From Mucilaginibacter conchicola (GTDB lineage: Bacteria; Bacteroidota; Bacteroidia; Sphingobacteriales; Sphingobacteriaceae), in NCBI RefSeq assembly GCF_003432115.1, contig NZ_QWDC01000001.1, positions 186,001 to 250,000 on the forward strand: a stretch of 64,000 nucleotides of DNA. Reading direction: 5' to 3'. A model generated the notes under the pieces. That model searched no databases and had not been told where the DNA came from. It saw only the letters and a program-made list of their open reading frames with translations. This document shows positions 43,176 to 52,700 of this stretch, piece by piece. The first letter of the stretch is position 1, and every line of letters starts with the position of its first letter. The position numbers and the translations under genes are program-made.

Positions 43176-44366
43176 TTATGCAAGAACTTCTTTAACGCGC
43201 TCAGCAGCTTCTTTCAATAAGATAGCTGAGAAAACCTGTAAGCCAGAGTTATCGATAAGTTCTTTTGCTTCTTTAGCATTGGTACCTTGCAAACGAACAA
43301 TGATTGGCACAGGGATGTTGCCAATCTCCTGGTAAGCATCAATAACACCTTGCGCAACACGGTCGCAACGAACAATACCCCCAAATATGTTGATCAGAAT
43401 AGCTTTAACATTAGGATCTGAAAGGATAATGTTAAAACCGGCTTTAACAGTTTGTGCGTTAGCAGTACCACCAACATCAAGGAAGTTTGCAGGCTCACCA
43501 CCGGCAAGTTTGATGATATCCATTGTAGCCATAGCTAAACCTGCACCGTTAACCATACAACCAACGTTACCGTCAAGTTTTACATAGTTAAGGTTGCTTT
43601 TGCTTGCTTCAACTTCAGTAGGGTCTTCCTCAGCAGTATCGCGCATTGCAGCGTAATCAGGGTGGCGGTATAAAGCGTTATCATCTAAGTTCACTTTAGC
43701 ATCAACAGCTAAAATTTTATTGTCAGATGTTTTTAATACCGGGTTAATTTCAAACTGAGAAGAGTCGGTAGCGTCATAAGCTTTGTAAAGCGCAGTGATA
43801 AATTTCACCATGTCTTTAAAAGCTTCGCCGCTTGTGCCCAGGTTAAAGGCAATTTTACGTGCCTGGAAACCTTGCAGACCAACTTTAGGATCTATTTCTT
43901 CTTTAAATATTTTATCAGGAGTTGAGTGTGCAACTTCTTCAATGTCCATACCACCTTCGGTAGAGTACATGATAATGTTGCGGCCTTTAGCGCGGTCAAG
44001 CAGTACGCTCATGTAGTACTCTTTGGTTTCGCTTTCGCCGGGGTAATAAACATCCTGTGCAACCAAAACCTTGCTTACCAATTTACCTTCGGGGCCGGTT
44101 TGTGGGGTAACCAACTGCATACCGATGATCTGGCTGGTTAATTCTGCAACCTGATCGTGGTTTTTAGCCAATTTAACGCCACCGCCTTTACCGCGGCCAC
44201 CTGCGTGTATTTGTGCTTTTACAACAACCCAGTCAGAGTTGAAGTCTTCTTTCAATTTTTGAGCAGCCGCAACTGCTTCTTCCGGTGTTTCAGCAAGTAT
44301 ACCTTCCTGTACTCTTACGCCAAAGCTTTTTAAAATCGCCTTGCCCTGATATTCGTGAATATTCAT
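43176..44366 (-). CDS. sucC: ADP-forming succinate--CoA ligase, beta subunit
   Basis: 396 residues. ATP-grasp N-terminus MNIHEYQGKAILKSFGVRV, then VVKAQIHAGGRGKGGGVKLA, and the CoA-ligase domain with GCMVNGAGLAMATMDIIKL, NFLDVGGTANA and ILINIFGGIVRCDRVAQGV. These are diagnostic. The enzyme works in the citric acid cycle, making ATP from succinyl-CoA with SucD. The alpha subunit is not adjacent; in Bacteroidota it is often at another locus. Confidence 0.94.
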   Translation of the reverse strand: MNIHEYQGKAILKSFGVRVQEGILAETPEEAVAAAQKLKEDFNSDWVVVKAQIHAGGRGKGGGVKLAKNHDQVAELTSQIIGMQLVTPQTGPEGKLVSKVLVAQDVYYPGESETKEYYMSVLLDRAKGRNIIMYSTEGGMDIEEVAHSTPDKIFKEEIDPKVGLQGFQARKIAFNLGTSGEAFKDMVKFITALYKAYDATDSSQFEINPVLKTSDNKILAVDAKVNLDDNALYRHPDYAAMRDTAEEDPTEVEASKSNLNYVKLDGNVGCMVNGAGLAMATMDIIKLAGGEPANFLDVGGTANAQTVKAGFNIILSDPNVKAILINIFGGIVRCDRVAQGVIDAYQEIGNIPVPIIVRLQGTNAKEAKELIDNSGLQVFSAILLKEAAERVKEVLA

Positions 44367-44523
44367 ATTGTCGAAGTATTTGCGGTAAAACTACAATTTT
44401 GTTTTTAGAGATTAGGCCACCCAGGTTACAGTTTTGTAATATTTATTTCAATAAATAATAGCCTTTAATCGCATTTTAACAACTTATAACAAATCGGTTG
44501 TTAACTAATCGCTAAATTCGCAC

Positions 44524-45183
44524 ATGCTAAAAGCACAAGCCATACAAAAATCATACGGAAAGCTGCATATACTTAAGGGAGTTAACCTCGAAGTTCAGAA
44601 AGGTGAGATAGTTACCATTGTAGGTGCATCAGGCGCAGGCAAAAGTTCGCTGCTCAATATTTTAGGAACTTTAGATACACCCGATAGCGGCCAGATATTT
44701 ATAGATGGTGCCGAAATAAGCAAGTATAGCAACAAAGCTTTAAGTACGTTCAGGAACAAGCATATCGGCTTTATATTTCAGTTCCATCACTTATTGGTTG
44801 AGTTTAATGCGTTAGAAAATGTATGTATCCCGGCATTTATAGCAGGCGTATCGCGTGCTGATGCAGAGAAGCGTGCTAAAGAACTGTTAGATATGCTTGG
44901 CCTTGCCGAACGTTTTGATCATAAACCATCAGAACTATCTGGCGGCGAACAACAGCGAGTAGCCGTAGCAAGGGCATTGATCAATAACCCGGCTTTGATA
45001 TTCGCCGATGAGCCATCAGGTAACCTCGATTCAAAAAATGCTTTAGAATTACATGAGTTGTTCATCAAACTCCGCCAGGATTTTAACCAGACCTTTGTAA
45101 TTGTTACCCATAATGAAGACCTGGCCAACATGGCCGACCGTACCATTTTGATGAAAGATGGTTTAATTGTAGAAAGTTTATAA
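44524..45183 (+). CDS. ABC transporter ATP-binding protein, LolD-like
   Basis: 219 residues. Walker [11 protein letters not shown]-loop [15 protein letters not shown], signature [15 protein letters not shown], Walker [13 protein letters not shown] and switch HNEDLA. The sequence places it in the MacB/LolD/FtsE class of ATPases, which drive MacB-type permeases. No permease is adjacent; the two following genes are unrelated by sequence. They directly abut or overlap it, so the three probably form one operon. Confidence 0.86.
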   Translation: MLKAQAIQKSYGKLHILKGVNLEVQKGEIVTIVGASGAGKSSLLNILGTLDTPDSGQIFIDGAEISKYSNKALSTFRNKHIGFIFQFHHLLVEFNALENVCIPAFIAGVSRADAEKRAKELLDMLGLAERFDHKPSELSGGEQQRVAVARALINNPALIFADEPSGNLDSKNALELHELFIKLRQDFNQTFVIVTHNEDLANMADRTILMKDGLIVESL

Positions 45184-45477
45184 GTGAAGATACTGATTAC
45201 CGCTGCCACATCGGCAAATGCATATAAGTTTAAAGCAGGTTTAAACGAACAGGATATTGTTTTGGGCGATTATGGCGATATACCTGCATTTACTAAAATG
45301 CTTAAACTACCCAACCCGGGTAAAGAAACATACGCCCATGAAATGCTTACTTTAAGCCTTGACAATGCTATTGATAGAATTTATCTGCTTGATGGTAAAG
45401 AGTGGGATATCCTGCAGCACTCAAAACAATTGTTCAGCGAATATAATATTGAACTGATAGATGGCAACAACCTATAA
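45184..45477 (+). CDS. Unknown small protein in the ABC-HAD operon
   Basis: 97 residues starting with GTG directly after the ATPase stop. It opens MKILITAATSANAYKFKAGL like a truncated Rossmann strand, with LNEQDIVLGDYGDIPAF and a C-terminal DGKEWDILQHSKQLF that resembles a TIR-less NAD-binding half-domain or ATP-grasp N-part. No family was recognised. It overlaps the HAD gene by 17 bases, so the small size looks real and not a fragment. Confidence 0.6.
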   Translation: MKILITAATSANAYKFKAGLNEQDIVLGDYGDIPAFTKMLKLPNPGKETYAHEMLTLSLDNAIDRIYLLDGKEWDILQHSKQLFSEYNIELIDGNNL

Positions 45478-46078
45478 CGATATCGATTCGCGCAAGAAGG
45501 CTTTTGTGTTTGAGTTGGACGATGTGCTTTTCCCCGGAAAGGACTACTACTACCAGATCTACTACCTGTTTGCTAACCTTTTAGAGTACACTGAATTAAA
45601 CAGCGCATCTAAGACAACCGATTTGATGATTGATACGTATAATAAGAGCGGAGAAGGTGCGGTTTATGATGCATTGGTGAACCAGTTGAGTGTTGATGAA
45701 AAGTACCGCAGTAAGCTGGAGCTTATGTTGCTTACTGCAAGGCTTCCATTAAAATTGTTGTTGTACCAAAATATGCTTAGCTTTATGCAAGAGGTGGTTA
45801 CCGACAGGAAAAAGCTGTTTATAGTTACCAACGGTGCACCGCAAATGCAATTGAATAAAATTCGCCAGGTAGAGTGGCATGGGTTAGAGCCATATTTAAC
45901 GTGTTACTTCACCCAGGAAACGATGCCTAAACCCGAAACAGATGCTATTGATCTGTTACTAAAAGAACATAATTTGGAGAGGAGGGATCTGCTAATGATA
46001 ACGGGAACAGAAACTGATATTTTGTGTGCTGAAGCAAGTGGGATTGACCACATACCAGCCTCTGAAATAATATCTTAA
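45461..46078 (+). CDS. HAD-like hydrolase with Glu in place of the nucleophile Asp
   Basis: 205 residues. The HAD fold is seen in the N-terminal FVFELDDVLFPGKDYYY, motif II VTDRKKLFIVTNG, the FTQETMPKPETDAI lysine region and DLLMITGTETDILCAEASG as motif IV. The usual first motif DxDx(T/V) appears here as Glu18-Leu-Asp20-Asp, so the nucleophile position is Glu. Motifs II-IV look normal. Either it is a non-catalytic phosphosugar-binding form or it works through an altered mechanism. It is coupled to the two preceding genes. Confidence 0.78.
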   Translation: MATTYNDIDSRKKAFVFELDDVLFPGKDYYYQIYYLFANLLEYTELNSASKTTDLMIDTYNKSGEGAVYDALVNQLSVDEKYRSKLELMLLTARLPLKLLLYQNMLSFMQEVVTDRKKLFIVTNGAPQMQLNKIRQVEWHGLEPYLTCYFTQETMPKPETDAIDLLLKEHNLERRDLLMITGTETDILCAEASGIDHIPASEIIS

Positions 46079-46135
46079 AATATAAATAATATACTTAATA
46101 CTAACACGTTAACTGCTTTGTAATTAATATAGTTT

Positions 46136-47647
46136 ATGAGAAAATTTTTTTACCTTATTATATTATCTTCTGCCCTTTTTACTGCTTGTAAAAAAGACAA
46201 ACCTGCACAGGCTTCAAGTCTCGACCTGATAAAAGATTCAATTTACTATTATTCGCAGCAAACTTATTACTGGAATACTTCATTGCCATCTTATGAGAAC
46301 TTCAGGCCAAGGTCATTTAGTGGTTCAACTGATATAAACTCGCTTAGCAAAGAGGTTGATGCGCTTTCGCAATACGCAATAAACCCTAAAACAAACAAAC
46401 CCTATGAGTACGATGAAGACGCGCCGGGCCAAGCTAAATATTCTTTTATAGATGAAGGTGGCGTAGCAGGTTCAATAGGTGGCACCAATGGTGATTTTGG
46501 TTTTGCACCGTTTTGGCCAAGCATGAACGATTTAAGGATCAAATATGTTTACCCGGGTTCGCCGGCTGATAACCAGGGTATTAAACGCGGTTACCAGATA
46601 GTTAAAATAAATGACAAGACCGATCTTGCCGCTACTGACGCCAATGTTGATTTCCTGATAAAAGCTTATGCTTACAGCAATACCATTAACATGACCTTGA
46701 AAAGGTATGATGGAACTACCTTTGATGTTTCATTGTCTACAGCTTCATATACGGTAAACCCGGTTTTAACCAGTAAGATATTTGAACTTGATGGTGGTAA
46801 AAAAGTTGGTTACATGGTTTTCAACAGCTTTACTGAGCTTGATAACGCCCAGCCAAGAATTGATGCCGCACTTAATGCTTTCAAAGCCGCCAGCGTTACC
46901 GATCTGGTTATCGACCTTAGATACAATGGTGGCGGGGCTGTAGAAACTGCGCAATATTTAAGTAATTTGCTGGCTCCTGATGCGGCTTTTGGCACACCGA
47001 TGTTTAGCTACATATTTAACGAAACAATGTCATCGGGCAAAGCAACAATTCTTAAAAACCAGGTACGCCGAAGCAATGGTCAAACTTATAACTATTATGA
47101 TGCGTTTGATTTTTCTGCAGCCGCAAATACAGAGAATTTTGAAAAACAACCTTTTGGAAGTTTTGCCGGTCTTAACAACATTTTCTTTATAGTAACCGGT
47201 AGCACTGCTTCGGCCAGCGAATTGACTATTAATAACCTGTTACCAAAACGTAACATCAAACTTATAGGTAACACCACTTATGGTAAACCGGTTGGTTTCT
47301 TTGCTTTAAACATTAATAAATACCAACTTTATGTTCCGCAGTTTGAAACCAAAAACTCTTTGGGTAAAGGTGGATACTATGCCGGTATGCAACCCGGTTC
47401 AACCGATTATGCCGGTAAGTATGCCGCAGATGACGTTAGCAAAGACTTTGGCGACCCTGAAGAGCAATTGCTTAAATATGCGCTTAACTATGTTAAAGTA
47501 GGAACCTTTGATGTTGCAGGTCCAAAAGTACAAAGTACTACAGGCCAACAACTCTTCAGCGCTGATGTATCTCGCGCTTTAGATATAAAGTTAGGTGCAA
47601 AACAGTTTAAAGGAATGGTGTTTGAAACCCCAAAGCACAAAAAATAA
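46136..47647 (+). CDS. S41 family peptidase, lipoprotein
   Basis: 503 residues with lipobox FTAC near residue 18. An S41 N-terminal region is followed by a PDZ-like section (YVYPGSPADNQGIKRGYQIV) and the tail-specific protease domain: DLVIDLRYNGGGAVETAQYL, then VTGSTASASELTINNLLP with the nucleophile Ser in ASAS, and a conserved Lys in the following helix (LIGNTTYGKPVG). These proteins cleave C-termini in the periplasm; the target is unknown. A long perfect terminator follows. Confidence 0.88.
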   Translation: MRKFFYLIILSSALFTACKKDKPAQASSLDLIKDSIYYYSQQTYYWNTSLPSYENFRPRSFSGSTDINSLSKEVDALSQYAINPKTNKPYEYDEDAPGQAKYSFIDEGGVAGSIGGTNGDFGFAPFWPSMNDLRIKYVYPGSPADNQGIKRGYQIVKINDKTDLAATDANVDFLIKAYAYSNTINMTLKRYDGTTFDVSLSTASYTVNPVLTSKIFELDGGKKVGYMVFNSFTELDNAQPRIDAALNAFKAASVTDLVIDLRYNGGGAVETAQYLSNLLAPDAAFGTPMFSYIFNETMSSGKATILKNQVRRSNGQTYNYYDAFDFSAAANTENFEKQPFGSFAGLNNIFFIVTGSTASASELTINNLLPKRNIKLIGNTTYGKPVGFFALNINKYQLYVPQFETKNSLGKGGYYAGMQPGSTDYAGKYAADDVSKDFGDPEEQLLKYALNYVKVGTFDVAGPKVQSTTGQQLFSADVSRALDIKLGAKQFKGMVFETPKHKK

Positions 47648-47660
47648 TCTTCTTACAGAT

Positions 47661-47705
47661 ACAAAAAGAGAGGCCTTGATAAATAATCAAGGCCTCTCTT
47701 TTTGT
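47661..47705. terminator. Bidirectional terminator
   Basis: Perfect 20-base stem: 47661-47680 pairs with 47686-47705 around a 5-base loop. It serves the S41 gene and the converging smc. Confidence 0.92.
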
Positions 47706-47729
47706 ACATATCTTTTGTTGATCTGCTTA

Positions 47730-50700
47730 CTACTCCGCAAATTCTCTTAAATCTACCGGCACAACACGCGATATGCCTTGCTCAACCATAGTTACACCGT
47801 ATACAATATCGGTACAGGCAATGGTGCGTTTATTGTGCGATATGATGATGAACTGCGATTCGGCAGAGAATTTACGGATAATGTTATTGAACTTGTCGAT
47901 GTTGGTATCATCTAACGGTGCATCTACCTCATCAAAAATACAGAATGGGGCAGGCTTTAACAGGTAAAGCGAGAAAAGGATGGCCGTAGCAGTCAAGGTC
48001 TTCTCACCACCCGATAACTGGTTGATAGATAGCGGACGTTTGCCCTTAGGACGGGCAATAATATCGATATCAGATTCCAGCGGGCGCTCAGGATCGGTCA
48101 ACGTAAGATCACACGAATCTTCCTCGTTAAATAACGAGCGGAATACCTTGATGAAATTCTCCCGTACCAAAATAAAGGCGTTCATAAACTTCTCCTTAGC
48201 GGTATCATCTATCTCCTGGATAGTAGCCAACAACGATGCTTTAGCCTCAGCAAGATCTTTCTTTTGTGTTTGGATGAAAGTGTGGCGCTCATTCATTTCA
48301 TTGTAAGCCTCAACTGCCATAGGGTTTATCGCACCAAAATCATCCAGTTGGCGTTTCATCTTCTCCGTTTTATCGCGGATGTCGTCCTCGCTTTCGGTTT
48401 CGCTCACCTCAACTTCAAGCAAGTCGTTAATATCGATATTAAACTCTACAGATAAACGCTCACGAAGGGCATTTAGCTCTATTTTAAGATTATTACGCTC
48501 ATCCTTCAATTCGTTCTCGATAGTTTCTGTACGATCTTTTTGCTGGCGTAGTTTAGACACTTCAGCTTCGCGTTCGGTGATGGCATTGCGCCACGCGTAG
48601 TATTCCTGTTCGGCCTCGGCTGTTCCCTTTTCAAGGGCTTCTTTCTGCTCGTACATCTCCAGCAGGTTTTCGTCGCTATCGCCGGTTTGTTGCAGGTTTT
48701 CCAGTATCTGCGCTTTTACTTTTTCAAGCTCGCTATTATTCTGGCTAATGCGTGTATGCAAATGCTCCAGTTGTGTTTCGCGGTAATCAAGGTCTTTAGC
48801 AAGGCCCGATACTTTGTTTTGCTGCTGATGGAAACGGATGTTCTCCTGGTTATAAGCATTTGAACGAACGGTAACTATCTCGTTCAGTTCATTAAACAAA
48901 GCCTGTTTCTCCAGCATCAGCTCGTTCTGCGTTTGCTTTTGTTCTTTGAGGTCTATCAGCGTAGGGCCAAGGTTGAATATTTCTTCTTTGATACCCGCGA
49001 TCTTATCGGCAATAGCCTGCTTACGGTTAAGGCTGTTCTCAATAAAGGCTTGGTATTGCTCCTGCTTGGTTTTAACAGTAACCAGTTCTGTATTCAGTTG
49101 GTTCAGCTCAAACTGCTTTTGCCTCACCTCATTAGCTTTGCCTGAAGCTTTAAGAGCTGCTAAACGACTATTCAGTTCTTCGTTCTGATTTTTAAAAGCT
49201 TGGATGCGTGTCTCGGCTTGTTTGATCTCTTTGAGCAGGTTATCCAGATTCTTAGCCCTGCCAATACGCTTACCTTCAAACAAACCTACAGAACCACCCG
49301 CCATAGTATGGCGCGATTTATTGAACTTACCGCTTTTACCTATTAACACTACACCATCAGGTAATTGGATAGAATTGATATCCTGCTCGCCCTGGTCGTT
49401 AACTAAGTAAACGTTCTTTAATAGATAGGTGCAGAGCGGTTTATAACGCTCATCAACTTCAACAACAGATAGGGCAGGGATAGCCGCCGCAGCCCCACCC
49501 AAACCCTCCCCGAAAGGTAGGGCTTTAGAAATTTCTTCTGTATAGTTATCCAGTATAAAGAATTGCGCCCTTCCTTTGGCTGATTTGCTCAGCAGGTTAA
49601 TGGCGGCTATAGCTTCATCATAATTATTCACCACATAGTGGTTCATCAGCGGCTCCAGGTAGTTCTCAATCGCTACGCGGAATTCTTCTTTACAAAATAG
49701 GATATCACTGAAGAGGGTAATAGTTTTAGCCCAGCCTGTTGTCTTTTTAAGAAAGCGGATAGACTCAGGGAAACCTTCCAGGTTATCAACCAAACTTTTG
49801 GTGAGGTTATACTCATTCTGTTTAGCATCCAGCTTGCGGCTATCGGCGGCAATGCTTTCTGTAACTGTTTTAAGTGATGCTTCGGTTTCTGTGATCTGCT
49901 CCTGGAGTTTATTTTCTGCCTCAACTGCCAGATCGTATTCGCCACGCATGGTTTCTACGCGGTTTTGCAATTCGGCTACTACGGTATTAAAGTGGGTAAG
50001 CTCAGCTTCTTTATTGGTGGTATCTTCCATATTGCGCTGGCTTTCCTGCTCAAGGGCCTGCTGCTGGATGTTGAGGATATCTATATCTTTTTCGGCTTTA
50101 TAAACCTGGCTTTGCAGGCGGTTATTCACCGAATTAAGTTCGTTCAATTCAGCACGTGCTTCGGTTTGCTGTGCGCGCAGCTCATCTACAGCCTCTTTTA
50201 GATCGGCAACCTGCGAGGTAATGGTTTGCAGGTTTTCATCTTCCTGCATTTTTTCCTCGTTAAGGCGCTTAATGTTGTACTGTACGTGTTTATACTGCGT
50301 ATTATCGCGCTCTAACTCGTCTTTAAGGCGTGTCTCTTTATCTTGCTGATGTTTAAGCTGCTCGTTCTTTATCCGCTTTTCGCTCTCATACGCGCGGATC
50401 TTCGCTGTGTACTCATTGCTGGCTTTTTGTTGTGCCGCAAGGTTTTTCTCTTTGGTGATGCTGTCAACCTTGTTTTTTTGAAGGTCGGCCTCAAGAGTAT
50501 CAATCTGCGAGGTAATGCCGGCTTTCTCAACCTTTTGTACCTGCTCTTTTTCCTCTATCTCAGCTAACGACTTGCTGAAGTTGGCAATACGGAAAGATGC
50601 CAGTGAAATACTCAGCGTTTTGTACTGCTCTTTTAAACGGTAGTAGCGTTCAGTTTTCTTGGCTTGGTTCTCAAGTGTTTTTAAGTTTTTCTCTATCTCG

Positions 50701-51287
50701 AACAACAAGTCTTCAACACGCTCCAGATCAGCCTCGGTGTCTTTTAATTTACTGAAAGTCTGTTTTTTACGCAGCTTATATTTAGAGATACCCGATGCTT
50801 CCTCAAACAAATTACGGCGCGATCCTTCTTTGTTGTTGATGATCTCGTCTATCATCCTCAACTCGATGATAGAGTAGGAGTCGGCACCTACACCGGTATC
50901 CATAAAAAGGTCGGTGATATCTTTTAAGCGGCACTGCACATCATTCAAGCGATACTCACTTTCACCACTACGGTAAAGACGGCGGGTGAGGGTTACCTGC
51001 GAGAAATCGGTAGGAAGGATGTTCTTAGTATTGTCGAAGGTTAAAGATACCTCAGCAAGGTTGGCTGCTTTGCGGCTTTTGGTTCCGTTAAAAATAACGT
51101 TGTCCATCTTCTCAGAACGCAGCATACGGGTGCTTTGCTCACCCAAAACCCAGCGTATAGAGTCGACAACGTTACTTTTACCGCAGCCATTTGGCCCGGC
51201 AATAGCCGTAACACCCTCATTAAAATTAATGGTGATCTTATCGCCGAAACTCTTAAACCCCTTGATTTCTAATTTAGTAAGCTGCAT
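47730..51287 (-). CDS. smc: Chromosome segregation protein SMC
   Basis: 1185 residues. Walker A AGPNGCGKSNVVDSIRWVLG near the start, then two long coiled coils around a hinge at about 500-680, and the C-terminal head with LSGGEKTLTATAILFSLYLL and Walker B FCIFDEVDAPLDDTN. The protein condenses and organises the chromosome as a dimer. The hinge contains an unusual segment encoded by a palindromic repeat at about 49491-49527 (ALPFGEGLGGAAAAIPAL). Otherwise the protein is typical and the frame is intact. Confidence 0.95.
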   Translation of the reverse strand: MQLTKLEIKGFKSFGDKITINFNEGVTAIAGPNGCGKSNVVDSIRWVLGEQSTRMLRSEKMDNVIFNGTKSRKAANLAEVSLTFDNTKNILPTDFSQVTLTRRLYRSGESEYRLNDVQCRLKDITDLFMDTGVGADSYSIIELRMIDEIINNKEGSRRNLFEEASGISKYKLRKKQTFSKLKDTEADLERVEDLLFEIEKNLKTLENQAKKTERYYRLKEQYKTLSISLASFRIANFSKSLAEIEEKEQVQKVEKAGITSQIDTLEADLQKNKVDSITKEKNLAAQQKASNEYTAKIRAYESEKRIKNEQLKHQQDKETRLKDELERDNTQYKHVQYNIKRLNEEKMQEDENLQTITSQVADLKEAVDELRAQQTEARAELNELNSVNNRLQSQVYKAEKDIDILNIQQQALEQESQRNMEDTTNKEAELTHFNTVVAELQNRVETMRGEYDLAVEAENKLQEQITETEASLKTVTESIAADSRKLDAKQNEYNLTKSLVDNLEGFPESIRFLKKTTGWAKTITLFSDILFCKEEFRVAIENYLEPLMNHYVVNNYDEAIAAINLLSKSAKGRAQFFILDNYTEEISKALPFGEGLGGAAAAIPALSVVEVDERYKPLCTYLLKNVYLVNDQGEQDINSIQLPDGVVLIGKSGKFNKSRHTMAGGSVGLFEGKRIGRAKNLDNLLKEIKQAETRIQAFKNQNEELNSRLAALKASGKANEVRQKQFELNQLNTELVTVKTKQEQYQAFIENSLNRKQAIADKIAGIKEEIFNLGPTLIDLKEQKQTQNELMLEKQALFNELNEIVTVRSNAYNQENIRFHQQQNKVSGLAKDLDYRETQLEHLHTRISQNNSELEKVKAQILENLQQTGDSDENLLEMYEQKEALEKGTAEAEQEYYAWRNAITEREAEVSKLRQQKDRTETIENELKDERNNLKIELNALRERLSVEFNIDINDLLEVEVSETESEDDIRDKTEKMKRQLDDFGAINPMAVEAYNEMNERHTFIQTQKKDLAEAKASLLATIQEIDDTAKEKFMNAFILVRENFIKVFRSLFNEEDSCDLTLTDPERPLESDIDIIARPKGKRPLSINQLSGGEKTLTATAILFSLYLLKPAPFCIFDEVDAPLDDTNIDKFNNIIRKFSAESQFIIISHNKRTIACTDIVYGVTMVEQGISRVVPVDLREFAE
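49491..49527. repeat. REP-like palindromic repeat inside smc
   Basis: In the plus direction this reads AGCCCCACCCAAACCCTCCC then CGAAA then GGTAGGGCTTTAG. CCCTCC and GGTAGGG form an imperfect hairpin with a CGAAA loop. The G/C-only style with GGGAGGG-like blocks resembles the interspersed palindromes common between Sphingobacteriaceae genes. On the coding strand it gives the residues LPFGEGLGGAAA. Confidence 0.55.
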
Positions 51288-51350
51288 TAATCAGGACAAG
51301 TACTAATCGTAAAATAGATGCTTAAAATAAGTATTTTCCCGTAAAGTAGA

Positions 51351-52652
51351 CTACTTCACTTCAAAATGTACGGTATAAGGTTTAAGAGGGTAACCATCTT
51401 TAGATTTGAACGATCTGTCGGTGATTATAAAATCGTATGTTGTGCCCGGTTTCAGATCCATTTTGAGTTTAAAAGCTTTACGATCATCACTAAAGCCGTT
51501 AACACCTGATAGTGGGAAATGCTCGCGACCGCCTTCGCCTAAATTGATCGAATATCCTTCGCCCATTGGTTGCGAGAACTTAATTGTCAACTCTTTTAAA
51601 TCAGCCGAAACATCTTTTTGCCCGTTAATATCCGGATATAAACTAACCACAACAGGTCTCAGTTTATCAAGTTCAATTAACAGTTGTTGTTTATCTACCA
51701 GCTCTTTATAATACCCTGACTGTTTTAGAAATGCAGTTACTGCATCTTCATTGGTATAATCCAGCTCAATGATGTTTTTGATTGCCCGTTTCTTATTAGG
51801 TTGGCTGTTATAGTATGCTTTACATATAGCGTATCCCATAAAATATCCCAGATCTGCATGTGAATTTCCAGAGCCATTATACAGCCAGTTTTGGGTACCA
51901 CTACCAAACATTTCAAGTTTGAATTTCTCTTTAAGTTCAGCCTCGTGTTCACGCCCATATATCATGTAGGCATTCTTATTAAGGCGGCCAGTAACCAGTT
52001 CTGCAATGAAATCTGCAGCGCCTTCCATAATCGCTTGCGAAAGCAGGATATGGGTATCGCCACTTTTTTGCTGCGTATGTACATATTCGTGAACGTTAAG
52101 ACCAACCAGGTTAGCATTTTGCTGATTCTTAAAAACACCTTTAAGCCAATCGCTCAATTCTGAGGCATTTGTTTGCCCGTCGGCCGTGGCTATTTCTGCA
52201 CCTACAAGTACCATGTCATCTGTAGTGGTACCGCCAGATCTGAGGCCGCCAATGGTAAAATACATTTTAGCGGGTTTTAATTCGGGGTAAAGTTTCCTAA
52301 ACTTTTCTACGCTACGCTCAATTGCTACTACTTGTTGTTTTACGCTTAATGTATTTTTCCTGATGCTTTTCCAAAAGGCGGGATATTGATGAATGAGTTT
52401 TATCCACAATCTGGCATCATAGTCGCGTGCTTTCATAAATGCCTTAAGCCCCGGGGTACCGCGGTCAACATAAAGCTTTTGTAAAATATCAACCTGTTTT
52501 GCTGTATCGGAGACAGTTGCCAGGCTATCATACGCCTGCCAAAAATTATCTATGTCTGAGGTGTATACAATTTTACTGTTGCGCTGCTGCGCTTGCATCG
52601 CCAAAGGCATGCATAAAATAAACAGGAAAAGGAGAAGGTTTAGTTTTTTCAT
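51351..52652 (-). CDS. Secreted predicted zinc protease with C-terminal Ig-like domain
   Basis: 433 residues from ATG 52652; an upstream ATG-like extension exists but the signal MKKLNLLLFLFILCMPLAMQ starts here. The zinc motif HEYVHTQQ is seen with a downstream Glu in AIMEGAADFIAELV, as in DUF2268-type metallopeptidases. The last 100 residues (LKELTIKFSQPMGEGYSIN, DLKPGTTYDFIITDRSFKSK) are a bacterial Ig-like domain. It probably acts in the periplasm or on the surface; its substrate is unknown. Neighbouring genes on the same strand do not suggest a pathway. Confidence 0.8.
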   Translation of the reverse strand: MKKLNLLLFLFILCMPLAMQAQQRNSKIVYTSDIDNFWQAYDSLATVSDTAKQVDILQKLYVDRGTPGLKAFMKARDYDARLWIKLIHQYPAFWKSIRKNTLSVKQQVVAIERSVEKFRKLYPELKPAKMYFTIGGLRSGGTTTDDMVLVGAEIATADGQTNASELSDWLKGVFKNQQNANLVGLNVHEYVHTQQKSGDTHILLSQAIMEGAADFIAELVTGRLNKNAYMIYGREHEAELKEKFKLEMFGSGTQNWLYNGSGNSHADLGYFMGYAICKAYYNSQPNKKRAIKNIIELDYTNEDAVTAFLKQSGYYKELVDKQQLLIELDKLRPVVVSLYPDINGQKDVSADLKELTIKFSQPMGEGYSINLGEGGREHFPLSGVNGFSDDRKAFKLKMDLKPGTTYDFIITDRSFKSKDGYPLKPYTVHFEVK

Positions 52653-52700
52653 ATCGGGACTTAGAGTTACCCGGATTTGCTTTGTTACAATCAAGAACCT

